NCBI RefSeq assembly: GCF_011927785.1
Contig: NZ_JAATJK010000001.1
Location: 4,807,001-4,871,000, forward strand
Reading direction: 5' to 3'
From: Micromonospora profundi
GTDB lineage: Bacteria > Actinomycetota > Actinomycetes > Mycobacteriales > Micromonosporaceae
DNA length: 64,000 nt
Numbering within the stretch: the stretch's first letter is position 1; every line of letters begins with the position of its first letter. Below are positions 36,752 through 45,878 of the stretch, piece after piece. Position numbers and translations under genes: made by a program. The notes under the pieces are model-generated. The model saw only the letters and a program-made list of their open reading frames with translations. It searched no databases and was not told where the DNA came from.

Positions 36752-39700
36752 TCAGAGGTTGGGCTGCTCGACGACGAGGCTGGTCCGGTCGATCTTGACC
36801 TTGTCCGCCATGCCGTTGTAGATCCGGATGTCGTCTATCGCGCCGGAAAGGTTCTCCCGCTCGCTGCCGTTGGCGAAGGCCCGGCCGAACTGGACGTTGC
36901 TCACGGCGGGCAACGGCTTCTCCAACTGGAATCCGAGAACCTGGCCGTTGAGGTAGAACAGCAGCTCCCGGTTGTATCCGTTGTAGACAAGGGTGATGTG
37001 GTCGCCCTTGCCGACCCTGGACGGTTCCCGGTCGTGCTGGGTCGCCTCGTACACCGGCGCGGCGCCGGTGTCGGTGGTGGCAGCCATCTCCCACAGGCCG
37101 TCGGTGTTGGCCCGAAGGACGACGACGCTGTTGTTGTTGGTGCCCTTGATGGAGATCGCCGTCATCGGATGGTTCTTCGAGCCGCTCGTGAACCGGACCC
37201 GGGCGGAGATGGTGAAACTGCCCGCCGGGTCGATGAGCGGGGTGGCCGTCTCGGCGTACTGCCCGGCTTGGCCCTGGAACTGGAGGTAACCGGCGCCCAT
37301 CATCCCGGTGATCGGGTTGCCCCGGACGAGACTGCTCTCCTGCCCGAGGCGCAACGCCTCGCCGCCCGCGTCGTAGTTCGGGCTGGACTTGTTGGCCTGG
37401 GTGCTCAACTGCCAGTAACCCTTGCGGTCAAGCTTGTGCTTCTCCAGGCCGGCCACGTCCTCAGCGACGACCGGGCGGTCGAACACGGAGACGTCCGCCA
37501 TCGCGCCCTTCCAGAAGTCGGAGTACCCGCCGCCCTTGAAGGTGTGGCGGCCGAACTGCAGAGCACCTCGGGCCTGGACCAGCGAACGCCGGTCCTTGAC
37601 GGCTGGAGTGCCCGAACCGACCTGGAGGGAGATCTTCTTGTTCGGTCCGTCGAAGATCGCCGTGATGAACGTCCAGGCGGTGGTCGCCGGACCCGCCGTC
37701 ACCTTCCACTCACCCAGGTTGATGACGTCGTTCGTGGGCATCCGGAAGAACCAGGACCCTTGCTCGACGCCCAGGCTGAAGCCGGGTTCCCCGGTGGCGT
37801 CCTGGCTCACCGCGACCTGGCGTCGATTGGGGTCGTCCACCCGGTACCAGCCCGTTATGGAGAAGCTCTGGTCGGTGCCCACCACCGAGTTCTCGGTGAC
37901 GAGGTACGCGTTCGACGTGCCGTCGAAGGTCGCGGCCGTGTCCCACGTGCCGAGCGACCCCGGTACGCCGAACGTGACGCCACTGCCGATCCTGGCGTCG
38001 TGCGAGCCCATCTGGTCGTCTGCCGCCCTTGCACTGGCGATGTCCGACAGCGGCCACTGCGCAACCGGCGGGCGCTTACCCACCCGGAAGGTGCAGGTGG
38101 CAATGGTGCTGGACCGCTTCGCCATGTCAATCGCCTTGACGAAGAGTTGGCGCGGCCCCTCCTTGTCGGGCGTCCACCTGATCGTCACCGGTCCACCGTT
38201 TGTGGTCGGCTTGACCGAGGTCGAGGCACCGCCGTTGAAGTTGTACACGTACTCGACCACGTCGGTGGCAGCCGAGTCGAAGGTGAAGCTGCCCTGGACA
38301 CCGATGGAACCGCGCCACTGGTCGTCGTCGAGGCAGTCCGCTGTGGTGTCGGCGGCATCCCCGGGCAGATACTCCGGCGAGTCCACGTCCGGCGCGCTCG
38401 GGCTGGTCTTGTCGTAGTAGAACTGGCAGACGTTGCGTGAGCCTTCGGAGCTCCACGGCCCCCAGCTCACCCCGTCACTCGCCCGGACCTCCCAGGAGAT
38501 CGGTACGTTCTGCGCGATGTCGCTTGGCACGTAGTAGTTGAAGAGGGAACCGCTCGCCTTCAGCGGCGTGACGTAGCTGCGGGTCTGCAGGCTCCCGCCG
38601 GCCGGCGTCCAGGTGACCTTGAACTCGGCCTTCACCTGCTCGGTGTGCGCCGACGAGTGGTCGGGGTCCCGCAGGATGGCGTTGAGCCGCGGCGGCACGT
38701 CGGTGTAGGGCGCGCCCGTGCCGTACACGCAGCCACCACCGGGTGACATCGTGAGTTCCGACTGGTTGGCGATCACCGGGGCGCGGTTGTAGCGGACCGA
38801 GAGAACGCCGTTGTCGCAGAACCGCTTGGTGTGGCTGGATGCGGTCTCGCTTACCGAGCGCAGACCGAGGGTGATGTTGCTCCAGCCCTTGCTGACCGCC
38901 TGCTGAACCGCCGGTTTGGCTTCCCATTCTGTGTTCTGGTTCGTCGAGGTGCAGCTCGACTGCACCTTTGTCGGCGAGTTGGTCGCGAGGTGCGTGGCCC
39001 CCGACCAGCTCGATCCGCCGGGCTGGTTGCTCCAGTTCGTACTGGACTTGATCCCGGAGGGCATCAGGTAGAGAGCAGCCGCACGGGCAGTGCTGTTGTA
39101 GACGTGCTGGAGGGTCACCCGGAACTTGGCCTCCAGGATGGTCTTGCCGGCGTACGGCGTGGCCAACTGGTAGAAGAGGCGCTTGACCTTGGAGTTGTTG
39201 CAGGACTCCGGGCAGAGACCGACGCGCTCGTGCCGCTTGGTGTCGAACTTCCAGTACTCCTCGGACGGGTAGCCGCTGTCGACCATCGCCCAGGCGCTGT
39301 TGGTGCTGCTCTGCCACACCGGGTCGACGTACACCGGGAAGGTGGTGGCCGGGTCGGCGAGCATCGCGGCGTCCGGGGTGAGGCTCAGCGTGCCGGAGCT
39401 GTAGTCGAGGCCCACCTGCTCCACCCGGGAGGTCTCCCCCGGGCCCCGCGCCGAGGCGTCGTTCGGATCCGCTGGCTCGGTGGTCGCGGCGGAGGCCCGC
39501 TGGGCTTCGCCGCCACCCTCCTGGTTGCCGCTGTCCCACATGGTCGGGGCGTCGGCCTCCATCACCGGGTTGCCGGTCGCCGGGTCGAGAGCGACGACGC
39601 CCCCCTCGGCGGTCTCTTCGATGTCGAGGCCCTCACCTGTCACCCCGAGCCGGAGGTCCCGCAGCTCGGGCAGGTTCGCCGCCTCGGGGGTCTTCAGCAC

Positions 39701-40318
39701 CAGGACGTGGGAGAAGCCCTCGACGGTCACGTTGGCCACCAGGTCGACGTCCGGAAACACCTCCGGGTAGGTGGCCTGGTCGCCACTGATGGTCGGGGTG
39801 GGCAGCGCGTTCGGCCAGGTGAGCGTCATGACCCGGAAGTCACGCTCGATCACCATGAGGGGCGTGGTGCCACCTCCGGACAGACGCATGTTGAGCAGTG
39901 CGGCGGTCGGCGTGATCGTCCCGTCCGACTGGGCTACGAGGGCCGCGTTCGCCGGCACCCAGGTGTCGCCCTGCAGGACCCGTACCGCCTGGTTGTACTC
40001 GTTGGCGATCAGCGTCCCGTCCGGCTGGGCGAAGACATCCCGGTATTCGCCGCGCTGCGCGAGGACCTCGACTGGCTGGTTGAGGTCCGCCGCCGCGATC
40101 AGCGCCTCGGCTTCGGTGTCGCGGACCGGATCGGTTTCCACTGCGGCCACCGGCGCGGACGGCAGGGATGGTTCGGGCACGGCCACGTAGGCGGTGCTCG
40201 CGAGCAGGCCGGCGAGGCCCGCCATGAGGCCGAGCGTGAAGAGTCGACCCCGCTTTCTCGTACGACCGGCCACCGCCAGGTCCTCCCCCGTTGTACTGCG
40301 CGAATTCATGCTCTTCAT
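36752..40318 (-). CDS. Secreted LamG/DNRLRE protein of the RHS operon
   Basis: An 1188-residue secreted protein. A membrane-spanning signal segment (LGLMAGLAGLLASTAYVA) is near residues 28-45. The N-terminal module (~75-270) is homologous to that of the next gene upstream: W-VPANAAL, DGTITPT, SGGG, GDQATYPEVFPDVDLV and VLKTPEA. A DNRLRE-like region around FPVYVDPVWQ follows. Two concanavalin/LamG-type domains form the C terminus (~770-960 and ~985-1185). The start at 40318 overlaps the stop of the FG-GAP gene by one base (TGATG), indicating coupled translation. It probably binds cell-wall or surface glycans, or assists RHS export; there is no catalytic motif. Confidence 0.85.
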   Translation of the reverse strand: MKSMNSRSTTGEDLAVAGRTRKRGRLFTLGLMAGLAGLLASTAYVAVPEPSLPSAPVAAVETDPVRDTEAEALIAAADLNQPVEVLAQRGEYRDVFAQPDGTLIANEYNQAVRVLQGDTWVPANAALVAQSDGTITPTAALLNMRLSGGGTTPLMVIERDFRVMTLTWPNALPTPTISGDQATYPEVFPDVDLVANVTVEGFSHVLVLKTPEAANLPELRDLRLGVTGEGLDIEETAEGGVVALDPATGNPVMEADAPTMWDSGNQEGGGEAQRASAATTEPADPNDASARGPGETSRVEQVGLDYSSGTLSLTPDAAMLADPATTFPVYVDPVWQSSTNSAWAMVDSGYPSEEYWKFDTKRHERVGLCPESCNNSKVKRLFYQLATPYAGKTILEAKFRVTLQHVYNSTARAAALYLMPSGIKSSTNWSNQPGGSSWSGATHLATNSPTKVQSSCTSTNQNTEWEAKPAVQQAVSKGWSNITLGLRSVSETASSHTKRFCDNGVLSVRYNRAPVIANQSELTMSPGGGCVYGTGAPYTDVPPRLNAILRDPDHSSAHTEQVKAEFKVTWTPAGGSLQTRSYVTPLKASGSLFNYYVPSDIAQNVPISWEVRASDGVSWGPWSSEGSRNVCQFYYDKTSPSAPDVDSPEYLPGDAADTTADCLDDDQWRGSIGVQGSFTFDSAATDVVEYVYNFNGGASTSVKPTTNGGPVTIRWTPDKEGPRQLFVKAIDMAKRSSTIATCTFRVGKRPPVAQWPLSDIASARAADDQMGSHDARIGSGVTFGVPGSLGTWDTAATFDGTSNAYLVTENSVVGTDQSFSITGWYRVDDPNRRQVAVSQDATGEPGFSLGVEQGSWFFRMPTNDVINLGEWKVTAGPATTAWTFITAIFDGPNKKISLQVGSGTPAVKDRRSLVQARGALQFGRHTFKGGGYSDFWKGAMADVSVFDRPVVAEDVAGLEKHKLDRKGYWQLSTQANKSSPNYDAGGEALRLGQESSLVRGNPITGMMGAGYLQFQGQAGQYAETATPLIDPAGSFTISARVRFTSGSKNHPMTAISIKGTNNNSVVVLRANTDGLWEMAATTDTGAAPVYEATQHDREPSRVGKGDHITLVYNGYNRELLFYLNGQVLGFQLEKPLPAVSNVQFGRAFANGSERENLSGAIDDIRIYNGMADKVKIDRTSLVVEQPNL

Positions 40319-43300
40319 CAGTTGACCGCCGCCCCGAACGTGCTCACGCTGGCGGGGATCCCGTTCACGCCTGGCTGCCAGGTCTGGCTGGGCGTCGTCG
40401 AGCCGCCGGCCAGGCTGGCCCACGTGAAGCCGTAGACGGCGTCAGTGCCGTACGGGGTGCCGACCAGCAGCCGCTGCGACGTGGCGCCGAACGAGGTGCC
40501 GACGATCTCGCTCGCCCGGACACTGCCCGGCAGGCTCGACCCGTTGCGTTGGAGCACCACCGGCGTGCCCATCGAGGTGACAAGTGCGGGAAGTACCAAC
40601 ACCTGGCCGAAGTCGGTCACCGATGTGTCACCTGACGAACCGTCCTTGCCGGGCATCCCCAGCGCCATGAACATCGTCGAGTTGGTGCTCTCGACGGACG
40701 GGTTCGTGTTTGTCACAACGACCTTCTCGCCCAGGTAGTCACCGCCGGTCACGAGCGGGTTCTGCGGGTTGTGGGTGATCGCCGGACCCACCTCGGTGTA
40801 GGTGTTGCCGGCGGTGATGTGGAAGCGCTGCACCATTCCGGCATCCGACTGCGCCGGCTCGATGTCCTCACCGGGCACTCCGACCACCAGCAGGGAGCTC
40901 GCCGCGTCAGCGGCCGTTCCGGCTGGCCGGTACGGCGCGATGGCGATCGACTTGCCGAAGTTGTCGTTTGCCTCGGAGGTGTCCGAGACCGACGTCGCGT
41001 TCTGGTTGAGTTCGGCGGCGAGCGTGGGTAGCCCGCTGGTGAGCGTGTGGCTGTAGACGTTCACCGCACCGGCGAACTCGGCAGTGCCGATCGCCTCGCC
41101 CGGAGAGCTGACAGCCCAGTGGTGCTTGGACGCGGCCACCGCGTACCCGGTGCGGTCGTCGATCTCGGCTGCGCCGGGGACGCCGGCGCCCTGGCTCATC
41201 GCCACGTTCACGGTGCCCCGGATGTAGTGGACGATGCCGCTGACCGGCGCGGTGGTGGAGAGTCCCTCACCCGGCGCACCGATGACGAGGTAGGGCACAC
41301 CCCTGGCGGTCCGACTGCCGGCGACCGCGTAGCCGAACCAGTCGTGGGCCTCGGCGGTGTCCGGCACATTTGTGACGTCCTGGTGGTAGACCAGCGTGGC
41401 GGGTCCCTGCGCCAGGCCGGCGGGTGAGCCGAGCAGCACGAGCACCACGCCGGCGTCCTGGAGGCCGTTGACGTCCTGGAAGGGAACGCCCACGGCGAGG
41501 TCGGTGCAGCCGTCGTTGTTGGCGTCGTACGGAGAGATCGCGGTGCCGAAGCGGTCGCTCGCCTCCGGTGTGCCGGGCACCTTGGCGACTCCCTCGTACA
41601 GGGTGTGCACCGTCGCGCCGCCGCCGTAGCTGACATGCAGCTGACCGGCGCGTACCTGGCCGTTTACCACTGCCTCCGGATCGGCGATCGCCACATCCGC
41701 GACGCCGTCGCCGTTGAAGTCACTGTCCGTGCCAGCGGTGCAGCCGGTCACGGGCGGCACCGTCGTGTAGACCTGCATCTCGCAGAACGAGGACCATGTG
41801 TCGCTGCCGCTCACCCCGTCGGACGCCTTGACCCGCCAGCGGTAGATGCCGCCATCGGCGAAGACACCGGCGGGGATCGTGGTCGCGACGGTGGCGCCGT
41901 TGGCGACGCCGGTGTAGACGTCGGAGCCGATCGCCGCGTCGGCGTTCATCGCCCACCACTCGAACGTGACGGTCATGGCGGTCGCGTCGGCGTCGGCGAC
42001 GGTGGCCTTGAGCTGCGGGGTCACCGAGTTGACGATGGGACGGCCGGGGCCTGTCGCGCAGGTGGAGGCCGGCACCGTCGAACGGGCGGTCACCGTCGGG
42101 TACGAGTTGTAGGTGACGGTGGCCTTGGGCACTGTGGTGGTGACCGAGTAGGTGCGGGACCGGAACTGCTTGAAGGACGTCGAGTCGGTCTCGTCGGTCG
42201 CCCGTATGCCCATGTCGGCGCGGGTGTCGCCACCGTCGGCCGCCCGTTGGAAGAAGCTTGTGGCGGAGACGCCGACATAGTTGTCGTCACAGCTGCTGTC
42301 GAAGCCGGCCGACGCCGTGGTCACCTTCTCCTGGTGGGTCCAGGTCGGTTGGTTGCTCCACACGATGCCGTCGGCGATGGCGCCTGTCGTCCAGAGCTCC
42401 CAGGACCGTCCGGCGCACTGCACCGACCACCAGTTCCACAGCGAGATGGTGGCCGTGTTGATCTGCTTGCCGACGAGGGCTGTGGTGTCCCAGCGGGCGA
42501 ACGACCGGGTTATCGGTCCGGTGGGGCCGAGCTTGCCGAGACGCAGGTCGTCAGCGCTGCCACGGTCGATGCTCTCGTTTGCCTGCACGTACGTGTCGTA
42601 CGTGGTGGAGAGCGGGTTGATCTGCGGATCGATCGTGATGGGGTACTTCCGCTCCGGGGCGCGGAGCCATTTCTGATCCGGTGTGAGGGTAAGCGCGAAT
42701 CCGTGGTCCGCCGCGGCTCCGGCGGCCTTCGCGACTGTCGAGGCGACCGGCACCTTGCTGGCGGGCTCGCCCTGGGCATCGACACGCGCGTCCCACATCA
42801 TCAGCGCCGGGCTCGTCGCGATGGTCCGCCCGGTCTTGTCCCTGATGGTCGTGTCGCCACCGACGCCACGGTGGACGTCCGCGACGTTGCGCCCGGTCAC
42901 CGGCAGCGACAGCTTCGCCACCCGGCTCAGGGCGGCGGGGCTCTTCACGACGAACAGGGTCTCCAGGCCGCTGCGGCTGGCCCGGACGACGAGGTCGACG
43001 CCAGCGAGGGCGTCCACGTACGTCGCCCGGTCGGCACTGAGCTGCGGCTCGGGAAGCGCGCCGGCCCAGTTGACCGCCACCCGGTCGTCGCCCTTGCCGA
43101 CGGCTGCCAGCTCGTGGGTGCCTGACGGCTGGGAGCCGGAGATCGTGAGGTCGTAGGGGTGTGCGGCGGGTCGGATGGTGCCGTCCGGGTCTCGCCGAAG
43201 GTTCAGGTCGATCGGGACCCAACCGTCGCCTCGGCGGACCCTTGTCGGGCCGAGCGACAGCTCCGCCCTGAACTGCCCGTCGGGCAGGGCATAGACCTCG

Positions 43301-43530
43301 GTGGTTTCGGAGGTGAGGCTCTTGACCTGCACCGGTTTGCCGGTCTTGCGGGCGGCCCGTAGGGACACCGCCTCGTCGGACCTGATCTCTGTGCCACCCG
43401 TTACGCCATCCGGACCGGCGGCAAGATACTCCGCCGGTTCGCCCGGAATGCCCGCTAATGCGGCTGCCGTGAGCACGGCTACGCCAGCCGCGAGGCATGC
43501 GCGAACGGTGGCCGTCTTTCGACGTGCCAC
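40318..43530 (-). CDS. Secreted FG-GAP/DNRLRE protein, first gene of the RHS operon
   Basis: A 1070-residue secreted protein. The signal sequence is VARRKTATVRACLAAG followed by a hydrophobic core, cleaved near residue 30. Residues ~60-250 form the same N-terminal module as in the downstream LamG protein. A DNRLRE domain starts at YPITIDPQINPL and is followed by an Ig-like segment. At least six FG-GAP blades follow (from ~640), with integrin-type calcium loops such as DFNGDGVAD and DANNDGCTD. GTG 43530 has GGGGGAGGG upstream; the longer frame lacks a signal. A promoter with TTGTGC and TACAGT lies just upstream. Its role is probably adhesion or scaffolding. Confidence 0.85.
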   Translation of the reverse strand: MARRKTATVRACLAAGVAVLTAAALAGIPGEPAEYLAAGPDGVTGGTEIRSDEAVSLRAARKTGKPVQVKSLTSETTEVYALPDGQFRAELSLGPTRVRRGDGWVPIDLNLRRDPDGTIRPAAHPYDLTISGSQPSGTHELAAVGKGDDRVAVNWAGALPEPQLSADRATYVDALAGVDLVVRASRSGLETLFVVKSPAALSRVAKLSLPVTGRNVADVHRGVGGDTTIRDKTGRTIATSPALMMWDARVDAQGEPASKVPVASTVAKAAGAAADHGFALTLTPDQKWLRAPERKYPITIDPQINPLSTTYDTYVQANESIDRGSADDLRLGKLGPTGPITRSFARWDTTALVGKQINTATISLWNWWSVQCAGRSWELWTTGAIADGIVWSNQPTWTHQEKVTTASAGFDSSCDDNYVGVSATSFFQRAADGGDTRADMGIRATDETDSTSFKQFRSRTYSVTTTVPKATVTYNSYPTVTARSTVPASTCATGPGRPIVNSVTPQLKATVADADATAMTVTFEWWAMNADAAIGSDVYTGVANGATVATTIPAGVFADGGIYRWRVKASDGVSGSDTWSSFCEMQVYTTVPPVTGCTAGTDSDFNGDGVADVAIADPEAVVNGQVRAGQLHVSYGGGATVHTLYEGVAKVPGTPEASDRFGTAISPYDANNDGCTDLAVGVPFQDVNGLQDAGVVLVLLGSPAGLAQGPATLVYHQDVTNVPDTAEAHDWFGYAVAGSRTARGVPYLVIGAPGEGLSTTAPVSGIVHYIRGTVNVAMSQGAGVPGAAEIDDRTGYAVAASKHHWAVSSPGEAIGTAEFAGAVNVYSHTLTSGLPTLAAELNQNATSVSDTSEANDNFGKSIAIAPYRPAGTAADAASSLLVVGVPGEDIEPAQSDAGMVQRFHITAGNTYTEVGPAITHNPQNPLVTGGDYLGEKVVVTNTNPSVESTNSTMFMALGMPGKDGSSGDTSVTDFGQVLVLPALVTSMGTPVVLQRNGSSLPGSVRASEIVGTSFGATSQRLLVGTPYGTDAVYGFTWASLAGGSTTPSQTWQPGVNGIPASVSTFGAAVN

Positions 43531-43563
43531 AAACCCTCCCCCGTGATTCAGATATTGATGGGG

Positions 43564-43593
43564 ACTGTAGGGATGAGACCGCTCTACGCACAA
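43564..43593 (-). promoter_or_regulatory. Promoter of the FG-GAP/LamG/RHS operon
   Basis: On the minus strand TTGTGC is separated by 18 bp from TACAGT, which ends 33 bp before the GTG start, leaving room for a short leader with the ribosome binding site. The region is notably AT-rich, and a GTGATCAC palindrome stands just upstream (about 43609-43616). Confidence 0.55.
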
Positions 43594-43703
43594 GTACCTT
43601 TACAAAGCGTGATCACATAACCGGCAAGGCGGACAGCTCGCCTTCGGCGCTCACCCGCTGTTGTAATTCCTGCTCAAAACCCTTCGTCGTACGCGCACAC
43701 GAA

Positions 43704-43742
43704 AGGCCCGCGCCCGGCCATGCCGGGTGCGGGCGCGGGCCT
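43704..43742 (-). terminator. Terminator hairpin after the amidase gene
   Basis: aggcccgcgcccg pairs with cgggcgcgggcct over 13 bp, with a nested cccggc/gccggg hairpin as an alternative fold, 6 bp beyond the amidase stop. Confidence 0.75.
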
Positions 43743-43748
43743 CCCAGT

Positions 43749-44714
43749 TCAGAGTCGGGTGAGACGGACGGCGTCGGCGATGACCAGTCCGCTGGCACCG
43801 CTCCACCGGCTCACGCCGACCCGGTTGGCATCGCCAGCGGGCAGCGTGAACGTGCCCAGGCTGCGCCACTGGCCGCCGGTGGCCCGCTGGTCGACGGTGA
43901 TCGTCCGGTTGCCGCTGCTGGTGGCGACGATGTACGGGGTGGCGCTGTTGTAGCCGGCGTTCGCCGGCCACCAGGCTTCGACGCGGTAACTGGCGGTTGC
44001 CGGCACGTTGAACCGGTACCACGCGACATCGCTTGCTGCGACCGGGTCCGCGTACCTGTAGTCGGCGCCGTACCGCTGCCCGGAGTACGTCGAGACGCCC
44101 CAGTTGGCACTCGCGGTGAACCTGCCGGCGGTAGTGTTGTCCACCGTGGATGACCACGCTGTGCCACCGCCGGCCATCTTCGCCGCCACGTCGGCCCGCA
44201 TCACATTGAGGTCGATGAAGGACGGGTCGATCTTGCCGGTGGTGCTGGTTTCACGGTGGCCCCGGGCGTAGCTGCTGTCCCGGCCCAGTCGCTTGAGCAC
44301 GGCGGCGGTGGCGGCGATCGACGCGTTGTACTGCGCCGCTGTCATCTCCTGGTTGACGCCGTTGTAGTCGATCTCCCAGCCGATCATGAGCGTGTTGCCG
44401 TCGCCCGCCGGGATCGGCCCACTGCCGCCGCTCACACCTGCGTGGTTGCACCGGCCGGCAGAGATGACGTGGAAGACGCCGTTGTAGTCGACGAGCGCCT
44501 GGCAGAGCGGGCCGGGCAGATCCGACCGGCCGTTGATGCAGATGCCGAGCGCGGGGTGCGGGTTGCTGGCGCTGGAGGTCGAGGCGGTGTGGTGCCAGAG
44601 CACCCCGATGGGGTCGAAGGAGCCCGGCCGCATCCGGTTGAGCCAGTCTCCCTCGACGACGACCTGGACCCCGGCACCGCGCAGCACGTCGACGAGCCAG
44701 GGAATCGTGGCCAT
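43749..44714 (-). CDS. N-acetylmuramoyl-L-alanine amidase with golvesin-type C-terminal domain
   Basis: A 321-residue peptidoglycan amidase of the Amidase_2/PGRP fold. Zinc-site residues are visible in GVLWHHTAST (His) and YARGHRETSTTGKIDPSF (His and Asp). Residues ~195-321 form a beta-rich golvesin C-terminal-like domain (SGQRYGADYRYADP, WYRFNVPATASYRVEAWWPA). ATG 44714 follows GGGGAG by five bases. The protein has no signal peptide of its own, although it should act on the wall. The gene overlaps a small ORF encoding a secreted peptide (TGATG overlap). Comparable enzymes occur as phage endolysins, so a phage origin is possible. Confidence 0.85.
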   Translation of the reverse strand: MATIPWLVDVLRGAGVQVVVEGDWLNRMRPGSFDPIGVLWHHTASTSSASNPHPALGICINGRSDLPGPLCQALVDYNGVFHVISAGRCNHAGVSGGSGPIPAGDGNTLMIGWEIDYNGVNQEMTAAQYNASIAATAAVLKRLGRDSSYARGHRETSTTGKIDPSFIDLNVMRADVAAKMAGGGTAWSSTVDNTTAGRFTASANWGVSTYSGQRYGADYRYADPVAASDVAWYRFNVPATASYRVEAWWPANAGYNSATPYIVATSSGNRTITVDQRATGGQWRSLGTFTLPAGDANRVGVSRWSGASGLVIADAVRLTRL

Positions 44715-44866
44715 CAGGACTCCCCGAGCAGGTCGGCCAGGCACTCGGCCTTCGGTGCGGCGCTCGCCGGTGTGGGCCGGACGACGACGGTAAGCGCGGC
44801 GGCCACCAGTGCCGGGATGGCGAGCACTTTGCGGCGGCGCAGACGGGTGGATCGGGACGTGGCCAT
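44714..44866 (-). CDS. 50-residue secreted peptide coupled to the amidase
   Basis: A short frame with a GAAGGAG ribosome binding site. The product starts MATSRSTRLRRRKVLAIPALV, then has a hydrophobic core and a PASAA cleavage site near residue 36, followed by only ~14 residues (PKAECLADLLGES). The arginine cluster resembles a Tat-type n-region, though a canonical twin-Arg motif is not clear. Its TGA overlaps the amidase ATG, so the pair is translationally coupled. It may be a signal peptide split from the amidase by a frameshift, or a true small secreted peptide. Confidence 0.6.
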   Translation of the reverse strand: MATSRSTRLRRRKVLAIPALVAAALTVVVRPTPASAAPKAECLADLLGES

Positions 44867-44998
44867 GGCGCTCCTTCGGCGGACGACGTCGGGCTCTCGA
44901 TCGGATCGACGATCGTGATGACCGGCACGCTATACCGCGATGAGCGTCTATGTCGATAGCTTTCAGCAGTCGGACGCAGGCTGAAGGAAACCGCCTTA

Positions 44999-45784
44999 TC
45001 AGGTGCCCGCCAGCGCGTCGATGTCGCGCATCTCCTCAGCGGTCAGCGAGAAGTGGAAGACATCGAAGTTGGCGCTGATCCGCTCCGGCGTCACCGACTT
45101 CGGGATCACCACGATCTCGTGGTCGATGTGCCACCGCAACACCACCTGAGCTGGCGAAACGTCGTGCGCGCCAGCGATCCGGGTCAGCACCGGGTCGCTG
45201 AGATCGGTGGTCTTGAACGGGCTGTAGCCCTCCAGCACCACACCCCGGTCCCGCAGCTCGGCGTGCCGTTGCCGGTCGTACAACATCGGACCCCAGCGGA
45301 TCTGGTTGACAGCCGGGTTCTCCTCCGTCGACTGGATCAACTCGTCGATCTGCGCGGTGCTGTAGTTGCTCACCCCTACCGTCCGGGTCAGGTTCTCGTC
45401 CCGGGCGGCCAGCACCTCCCGCCACATCGGGATGCTCTCGGCGGCCGACGGGGGCCAGTGGATCAACCAGAGGTCCACCTGGTCGACGCCGAGCGCCTCC
45501 AGGCTGGCCTCCAGCGTCTCCCTCTCCCGGCCCACCCGGTCCGGTGGGAGCTTGGTGGTGATGAAGATGTCCTCCCGACGCAGCCCGCTCTCCTGCACCG
45601 CCCGGCCGACTTCCCGCTCGTTGCCGTACATGGTGGCAGTGTCGAGGTGCCGGTAGCCGGTGTCGAGCGCGGCCAGGACGGCTTCGTAACCCTCCGTGCC
45701 GGTGGCCTGCCACGTGCCGAAGCCGAGCAGGGGCATCCGCACGTCACCGGGGAGCATTGCGGTGGGCTGGTCGGTGTGGTCCAT
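44999..45784 (-). CDS. Aldo/keto reductase (AKR5-like)
   Basis: A 261-residue NADPH-dependent oxidoreductase with a TIM-barrel fold. Signatures are MPLLGFGTWQ at the start, the catalytic Asp/Tyr region DTGYRHLDTATMYGNE, the Lys in ITTKL, the His in LIHWP, and the cofactor-binding IPKSVTPERISANF. Length is slightly shorter than the usual ~275. ATG 45784 gives a complete N terminus; ATG 45754 or later are possible. It is divergent from the LigD-like gene. The substrate is unknown; relatives reduce 2,5-diketo-gluconate and small aldehydes. Confidence 0.9.
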   Translation of the reverse strand: MDHTDQPTAMLPGDVRMPLLGFGTWQATGTEGYEAVLAALDTGYRHLDTATMYGNEREVGRAVQESGLRREDIFITTKLPPDRVGRERETLEASLEALGVDQVDLWLIHWPPSAAESIPMWREVLAARDENLTRTVGVSNYSTAQIDELIQSTEENPAVNQIRWGPMLYDRQRHAELRDRGVVLEGYSPFKTTDLSDPVLTRIAGAHDVSPAQVVLRWHIDHEIVVIPKSVTPERISANFDVFHFSLTAEEMRDIDALAGT

Positions 45785-45878
45785 GAGGACCGTTCTACCC
45801 CGCCGCGCCCCCTGCCGCAGAGTGAACCGGACACTCCGGCAGGCAGCGCGACGATCCGCTGTGTCGGAGAATGCGTGT

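Noticed and set aside
30227..38440. A 2737-codon plus-strand open frame across the RHS and LamG genes
   Set aside because: It is the antisense shadow of two genes with clear domains, signal peptides and ribosome binding sites. Its translation is Val/Arg/Gly-rich with no domain, as expected from high-GC third positions on the opposite strand.
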